DNA of 11,729 nt, taken from an uncultured Granulosicoccus sp. (GTDB taxonomy: Bacteria; Pseudomonadota; Gammaproteobacteria; Granulosicoccales; Granulosicoccaceae). The notes beneath the pieces were generated by a model that ran no database searches, was not told where the DNA came from, and was given only the letters and a program-made list of their open reading frames with translations. Shown here one piece after another: positions 8,337-11,729 of the stretch; position 1 is the first letter of the stretch; every line of letters begins with the position of its first letter. The stretch lies in contig CALLPU010000078.1 in NCBI GenBank assembly GCA_938016235.1, forward strand, positions 1 to 11,729, written 5' to 3'. The translations under genes were made by a program, and so were the position numbers.

Positions 8337-8364
8337 TTGTGTATGTCTGTAATTGCCGTAATAT
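8337..8364 (+). promoter_or_regulatory. Possible sigma70-like promoter of the regulator gene
   Basis: TTGTGT (8337-8342) and TAATAT (8359-8364) are separated by 16 nt. The -10 is good and the -35 weak. If used, transcription would begin near 8371, almost at the ATG of the regulator (8373), giving a leaderless message; this agrees with the absence of a Shine-Dalgarno sequence there. A second TAATAT occurs 10 bp further on (8369-8374). I found no equally convincing promoter for the divergent sox operon. Confidence 0.3.
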
Positions 8365-8379
8365 TGTCTAATATGGACA
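8344..8379. promoter_or_regulatory. Candidate operator: TGTCT direct repeat plus inverted GACA
   Basis: TGTCT occurs at 8344-8348 and again at 8365-8369, exactly 21 bp (two helical turns) apart, and GACA at 8376-8379 forms a dyad TGTC-N7-GACA with the second copy. The cluster lies in the divergent soxB/regulator region and overlaps the regulator's presumed start. AraC-family proteins commonly bind such two-turn repeats, so this is a candidate site for the adjacent regulator; the assignment is inference. Confidence 0.3.
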
Positions 8380-9344
8380 TTCAATCCACTCAGTTGCCGT
8401 TCCGGGTTGGCTTTGTGCTGGTCGATGGTTTTCCGCTGATGTCTTATGCATCAGCAATGGAACCACTGCGAGCATCCAACTTGCTGGCTAAACGAACTCT
8501 CTATGACGTTCGGCACATACCCGTCGGGGGTGCCCGATCCAGCAGCTCGTCGGGAGCTGTCATTGGCGCCAATGCATTCCTGGGTGAACAGGTGGACTTT
8601 GATCTGGTCATGGTTGTGGCTGGCGGCAATCTGACCGACCAGCAGTTTCCACGTCTGTATACCTGGCTACGGCTGCTGGCTGAACGTGGTGTGTTGATAG
8701 GCGGTGTATCGGGTGGGCCCTTGTTGCTGGCGCGTGCCGGTGTCATGGAGGGTCGGCGCATGACGGTACATTGGGATCATGCGCAAGCGCTCTCGGCAAT
8801 TTCACAACACTTGATGGTGGAGCGATCGCTATACATCCGGGACAGAGACCGATTGACCTGTGCCGGTGGTACCGCACCGCTGGACATGATGCACGCACTG
8901 GTGGCGGAGCATCATGGTCCGGTGTTCGCGCGCAAAATCAGCGACTGGTTCCTGCATACCGATATTCGCCAGGGCGAAGCACCGCAACGCTCGGGGTTGG
9001 CCGAACGCTATAACGTGGTGGACCCGGCCGCTCTCAAGGCGTTGGAAGCCATGGAGAATCATATTGCAGATCCGCTGGAGCTATCGCAACTGGCCACGTT
9101 GTCCGGGCTGGGTGTTCGCCAGCTCAACCGGGTTTTTCAGCGGCAACTGGGTACAACCCCGGTCCGGTTCTATTGTCAGATGCGGCTCCAGAAAGCGCAC
9201 GCGTTGCTTCGCATGACAGCCTTGAGCGTACAGGATGTAGCCGCTGCAACCGGGTTTGCCAGCGGTGCGCACCTGAGTCGTTCATTCAAACACCGCCATG
9301 GTCTGTCCCCCAAGCAGTTCCGCGACTCACTGCTGGCGTCGTGA
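8373..9344 (+). CDS. GlxA-type transcriptional regulator (DJ-1/PfpI domain + AraC HTH), likely sox regulator
   Basis: A 323-aa regulator from ATG 8373. The N-terminal half (about residues 10-180) is a DJ-1/PfpI-like class I glutamine amidotransferase fold: FRVGFVLVDGF, VMVVAGGNL, then GGVSGGPLLLARAG at the nucleophile elbow, where serine and glycine replace the catalytic Cys, so it is presumably a ligand-sensing domain. CAGGTAPLDMMHALVA follows. The C-terminal part carries the two AraC HTH motifs (about 235-267 and 284-317, ending HGLSPKQFR). This architecture is that of GbdR, SouR and CdhR, which activate glycine betaine, sarcosine and carnitine catabolism. Placement divergent from soxB supports a role as activator of the sox operon, possibly sensing sarcosine or a relative; that is inference. 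In-frame TTG 8337 and ATG 8343 lie further upstream but lack an SD and precede the conserved domain by many residues. Confidence 0.9.
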   Translation: MDIQSTQLPFRVGFVLVDGFPLMSYASAMEPLRASNLLAKRTLYDVRHIPVGGARSSSSSGAVIGANAFLGEQVDFDLVMVVAGGNLTDQQFPRLYTWLRLLAERGVLIGGVSGGPLLLARAGVMEGRRMTVHWDHAQALSAISQHLMVERSLYIRDRDRLTCAGGTAPLDMMHALVAEHHGPVFARKISDWFLHTDIRQGEAPQRSGLAERYNVVDPAALKALEAMENHIADPLELSQLATLSGLGVRQLNRVFQRQLGTTPVRFYCQMRLQKAHALLRMTALSVQDVAAATGFASGAHLSRSFKHRHGLSPKQFRDSLLAS

Positions 9345-9377
9345 TGCGATTATTTGCACAAACGTTGTGAACTACGG

Positions 9378-9407
9378 TTGAAGGCGGTGTAAGTTTCAAG
9401 CTATGAT
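9378..9407 (+). promoter_or_regulatory. Sigma70-like promoter of the sugar ABC operon
   Basis: TTGAAG (9378-9383) and TATGAT (9402-9407) with an 18-nt spacer: four of six and five of six matches to the sigma70 consensus. It lies in the 112-bp gap between the regulator stop and the ABC ATPase start. The expected start of transcription is about 9413-9415, immediately before the operator-like palindrome. Confidence 0.55.
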
Positions 9408-9414
9408 GCGTCAA

Positions 9415-9428
9415 TGTTAGCGTTAACA
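9415..9428. promoter_or_regulatory. LacI/GalR-family-type operator
   Basis: The 14-bp palindrome TGTTAGCGTTAACA matches its reverse complement at 12 of 14 positions and has the central CG and TGTTA..CG..TAACA form typical of LacI/GalR-family operators. It is centred at about +8 relative to the predicted promoter, a classical repressor position. No LacI-family gene is in the window, so the repressor would have to be encoded elsewhere, perhaps further right in the same sugar locus. Confidence 0.5.
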
Positions 9429-9443
9429 CGCACGGCTACCACC

Positions 9444-9447
9444 GGAG
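9444..9447 (+). promoter_or_regulatory. Ribosome binding site (GGAG) deciding the TTG start of the ABC ATPase
   Basis: GGAG is followed by 9 nt and then TTG at 9457. This ideal spacing, together with the conserved N-terminus right after the TTG, supports the rare start codon. Confidence 0.65.
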
Positions 9448-9456
9448 ACCGCCACC

Positions 9457-10539
9457 TTGCCTCGTATCCGTTTTGAACAGGTCAAAAAAAGCTACGGCGA
9501 CGTCACGGTGCTGCCGGAACTGGATGTCGAGTTTGATGACGGTGAGTTTACCGTTCTCGTCGGCCCCTCAGGGTGTGGCAAGTCCACCACCTTGCGCATG
9601 CTCGCCGGGCTCGAGGAACTGACCGCCGGTGAGATCTACTTCGATGACAAACCCATCAGCGGTTTGCAGTCCAAGGATCGGGATCTGGCGATGGTGTTTC
9701 AGGATTACGCCCTGTACCCGCACATGAACATTGCGCGCAACATGTCGTTTGCACTGCGCCTGCAGCGGGTGCCCAAGGCCGAGATCAACAAGAAAGTGAA
9801 TGCCGTGGCAGAAATGCTGAACATCGCACCGCTGCTCAATCGCAAACCGGGCGAGCTCTCGGGCGGCCAACGGCAGCGCGTCGCCATGGGGCGAGCGCTG
9901 GTCCGCGATTCGTCCACCTTCCTGTTTGACGAACCGCTATCCAACCTCGACGCCAAACTGCGCGCCAAGATGCGCACCGAGCTTGCACAGATGCGTGATG
10001 AGCTGGACAAGAACATGGTGTATGTGACCCACGATCAGGTGGAAGCCATGACACTGGGTGATCGTATCGTGGTGATGGCGAATGGCAAGATACAGCAGCA
10101 GGGCACGCCCGAGGAGCTGTTCAAGGCGCCGGCGAACCGGTTTGTGGCCGGGTTTATCGGATCGCCAACCATGAATTTTCTCGACGCCACCATCAGTCGC
10201 GAAGCGGGGCAGCTTGTGGCAGTGGGCGATCAGTTCAAGTTTGCGTTGCCAGCCAGTGTGGGTAGCAGCGTTGATGCCGGCAACACCGGCGATGTGATAC
10301 TGGGTATTCGACCATCATCGTTCAACAGCGATGCATCGGTTGGAAGCCCTGTCGATTTACGAGTCGTGGTCTCTGAGTATCTCGGCGCACACTCGGTACT
10401 GATGACGCGCTGTGGCGATCAGGACATTCTGGTTGAACGTGACAGTGCATCACCGGTGAAGTCCGGTACCACGCTGGGTTTTGGCGTGTTGCCGGACGAC
10501 ATCATGCTCTTCGATAACAGGAGCGGAGAACGGCTTTAA
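9457..10539 (+). CDS. Sugar ABC transporter ATP-binding protein (MalK/UgpC/MsmX type)
   Basis: A 360-aa CUT1-type ATPase that would power a carbohydrate importer from the cytoplasmic face. Visible motifs: Walker A GPSGCGKST (residues 36-44), Q-loop Gln82 (MVFQDYALYPHM), signature LSGGQRQR (134-141), Walker B FLFDEP (155-160, catalytic Glu159), D-loop SNLDAKLR, and the switch His192 in YVTHDQ. The C-terminal third (about 240-360) is the MalK-like OB/TOBE regulatory domain with MNFLDA and LGIRPSSF. Length is typical. The start is TTG with a strong SD. It is followed after 102 bp by the binding protein, and preceded by a promoter and a LacI-type operator, so induction by a sugar is likely. ATPases of this class are often shared among several importers, so the substrate cannot be named from this gene. 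Confidence 0.95.
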   Translation: MPRIRFEQVKKSYGDVTVLPELDVEFDDGEFTVLVGPSGCGKSTTLRMLAGLEELTAGEIYFDDKPISGLQSKDRDLAMVFQDYALYPHMNIARNMSFALRLQRVPKAEINKKVNAVAEMLNIAPLLNRKPGELSGGQRQRVAMGRALVRDSSTFLFDEPLSNLDAKLRAKMRTELAQMRDELDKNMVYVTHDQVEAMTLGDRIVVMANGKIQQQGTPEELFKAPANRFVAGFIGSPTMNFLDATISREAGQLVAVGDQFKFALPASVGSSVDAGNTGDVILGIRPSSFNSDASVGSPVDLRVVVSEYLGAHSVLMTRCGDQDILVERDSASPVKSGTTLGFGVLPDDIMLFDNRSGERL

Positions 10540-10641
10540 AACAATGACATCGGTTTATCGTTGACGACGCCGTGTTCGTGAACAGTCAGCCAGTGTGTCT
10601 TCACACAACACCATCATGACCACCAAAGAGGAACGTTAATT
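10540..10641 (+). other. Intergenic leader between ATPase and binding-protein genes
   Basis: This 102-bp gap holds a 12-bp dyad TGTTC-GT-GAACA at 10573-10584 and a weak 5-bp stem GTGTG/CACAC with a TCTT loop at 10593-10606, then a strong SD (AGAGGA, 10627-10632) 9 nt before the ATG. No convincing promoter or terminator is seen. The stem could adjust the relative level of binding protein to ATPase, as happens in many ABC operons, but that is speculation. Confidence 0.3.
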
Positions 10642-11729
10642 ATGTATTCAGGAGCCAGATTACTGGGGGCAGCGGCGATAGGCCTTGCACTCATGTCCGG
10701 ACAGGCAACGGCCAATCCGTATGCTGACTATGCCGGCCAGACCGTTGTGGCCAATTTTCCTGCCCATCCACACTACGATGCAGTGATGCGAGTGCTGCCA
10801 CAATTCACCGAAGAAACCGGTATCAAGGTAGAGGTGGATCAGCTGCAGTACCTGGCCATGCGCGAGAAACAGACGCTCGAGCTGACCAAGAACAAGGGCG
10901 ACTACGATCTTATCGGTTATGTGGTTTTCTCCAAGGCAGATTACGTTTACGCCGATCAGATTGAACCTCTGGCGCGCTTCTTCATGAACCCGAAGCTGGC
11001 AGACCCGGCTTATGATCCTGAAGATCTCATCGATGGTTACGTACAGAACATCGGTTTTGCTGGCGGCAAGAAAGGCTATCTACCCGGTCCTACCGGTGGA
11101 TTGTTTGGCATACCGTTTGGCTCGGAAACCTCCATACTCGCCTACCGTACCGATATTTTCGAAAAGCACGGGCTGAGCGCACCTGAAACGTACGAGCAGA
11201 TGCTTGATCTGGCGTGCAAGATTCCTGAGCTGGAGCCGGGCATGGGCGGCGTAGCTTCCCGTGGACAATCCGGGCATCAAACCAGCCACGCATTCCTGCT
11301 GCACCTGGCACCACTGGGTGGACGTGTACTGGATGATCAGTATCGCCCTATCGTGAACAGTGCAGAAGGCGTGGCGGCTGCTGAAGCCCTGAAGACCATT
11401 CTGGATTGTGGGCCAGAAGGCGCTACATCGTTTGGATTTGCCGAAGCCAAGAACGCATTCCTGCAAGGCAATACGGCCATGTTCCTCGACTCCACGATTG
11501 TAGCGGGTGAAGTGAACAACCCCGAGAAGTCGCAGGTTGTGGGTAAGGTTGGCTTTGCACCTCATCCAATGGGTACACGTCGTGGTTCGCAAACCGGCGG
11601 ATTCGGCATCGCCATTCCCAAGAATGCACAGAACAAGGACGCCGCGTTCTTGCTGATGCAGTGGCTGACATCCAAGCACGGCGACAAGCTCATTGCGCTG
11701 GAAGGCGGCAACCCCTCGCGTTTCTCCAC
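10642..11729 (+). CDS. Periplasmic sugar-binding protein of an ABC transporter, 3' end outside the window
   Basis: An extracellular solute-binding protein (family 1, MalE/UgpB-like), open at the right edge after 362 codons; the family is usually 400-450 aa, so about the last fifth is missing. An Arg-containing N-region, a hydrophobic stretch (residues 7-19) and the ATA before Asn25 make a Sec signal peptide with cleavage after Ala24. The mature part shows typical segments: VLPQFTEETGIKVEV, YDLIGYVVFS, GIPFGSETSILAYRTDIFEKHGLSAPETYEQ, AFLQGNTAMFLDS, GGFGIAIPKNAQNKDAA, and the GGNPSR element at the break. It would capture a sugar or sugar-like solute in the periplasm and deliver it to permeases expected just to the right. 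ATG 10642 has AGAGGA 9 nt upstream. The ligand cannot be deduced; the LacI-type operator upstream supports a carbohydrate. Confidence 0.92.
   Translation, partial: MYSGARLLGAAAIGLALMSGQATANPYADYAGQTVVANFPAHPHYDAVMRVLPQFTEETGIKVEVDQLQYLAMREKQTLELTKNKGDYDLIGYVVFSKADYVYADQIEPLARFFMNPKLADPAYDPEDLIDGYVQNIGFAGGKKGYLPGPTGGLFGIPFGSETSILAYRTDIFEKHGLSAPETYEQMLDLACKIPELEPGMGGVASRGQSGHQTSHAFLLHLAPLGGRVLDDQYRPIVNSAEGVAAAEALKTILDCGPEGATSFGFAEAKNAFLQGNTAMFLDSTIVAGEVNNPEKSQVVGKVGFAPHPMGTRRGSQTGGFGIAIPKNAQNKDAAFLLMQWLTSKHGDKLIALEGGNPSRFS

Noticed and set aside
8337..8372. TTG 8337 or ATG 8343 as the regulator start
   Set aside because: Neither has an SD, and the extra residues precede the conserved domain without similarity; they would also overlap the likely promoter. 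Not excluded.
9357..9369. CACAA-ACG-TTGTG inverted repeat after the regulator stop as a terminator
   Set aside because: It has a short stem, a 3-nt loop, no following T-run, and low GC in the stem.
10573..10584. Dyad TGTTC-GT-GAACA, resembling the GTTCAC-T-GTGAAC palindrome at 68-80, as a shared operator of sugar genes
   Set aside because: The two dyads have different spacing and length, and one overlaps a stop codon; two short look-alikes are not enough for a regulon claim.
11080..11679. Minus-strand reading frame of 199 codons near the right edge
   Set aside because: The plus strand here encodes an unmistakable sugar-binding protein with signal peptide and SD; the opposite frame is a shadow.

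Overview
The window reads as a dense, moderately GC-rich piece of a proteobacterial chromosome, probably from a marine or saline-habitat heterotroph. That is suggested by the heterotetrameric sarcosine oxidase of the NAD/THF-linked type, a GlxA/AraC-type regulator of the kind that controls glycine betaine, carnitine and sarcosine catabolism, and a sugar ABC transporter next door. A gammaproteobacterial origin is my guess; the sequence alone does not fix the genus. I saw no rRNA, tRNA, CRISPR array, insertion sequence or integrase.

Left block, minus strand (about 8273 down to 70): one apparent operon, transcribed right to left as soxB - soxD - soxA - soxG - fhs - GH1 beta-glucosidase. Junctions are tight: 24 bp, a 4-bp ATGA overlap, an 8-bp overlap, 53 bp, then a zero-gap junction at which the fhs TAA is followed at once, in the same frame, by the GTG of the glucosidase. 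The four Sox subunits oxidatively demethylate sarcosine to glycine and pass the methyl-derived carbon to tetrahydrofolate. Fhs interconverts 10-formyl-THF and formate with ATP, so it can close the one-carbon branch. The delta subunit has lost all three cysteine zinc ligands known from characterised TSOX enzymes.

Middle (about 8274-9344): a short divergent region, then a plus-strand regulator with a DJ-1/PfpI-like N-terminal domain and an AraC-type double HTH. It is the obvious candidate regulator of the sox operon. Repeated TGTCT half-sites and an inverted GACA lie at its 5' end, and its start may coincide with the mRNA 5' end.

Right block, plus strand (about 9378-11729): a sigma70-like promoter with a LacI-family-type operator just downstream of the expected start of transcription, then a MalK/UgpC-type sugar ABC ATPase (TTG start, strong Shine-Dalgarno) and a periplasmic sugar-binding protein that runs off the right edge. 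The permeases and a LacI-type regulator are not in the window and would be expected to the right.

Sugar functions (cytoplasmic beta-glucosidase on the left, sugar importer on the right) therefore bracket a sarcosine/C1 module. One reading is a compatible-solute catabolism neighbourhood; another is chance adjacency or insertion of the sox cassette into a sugar locus.
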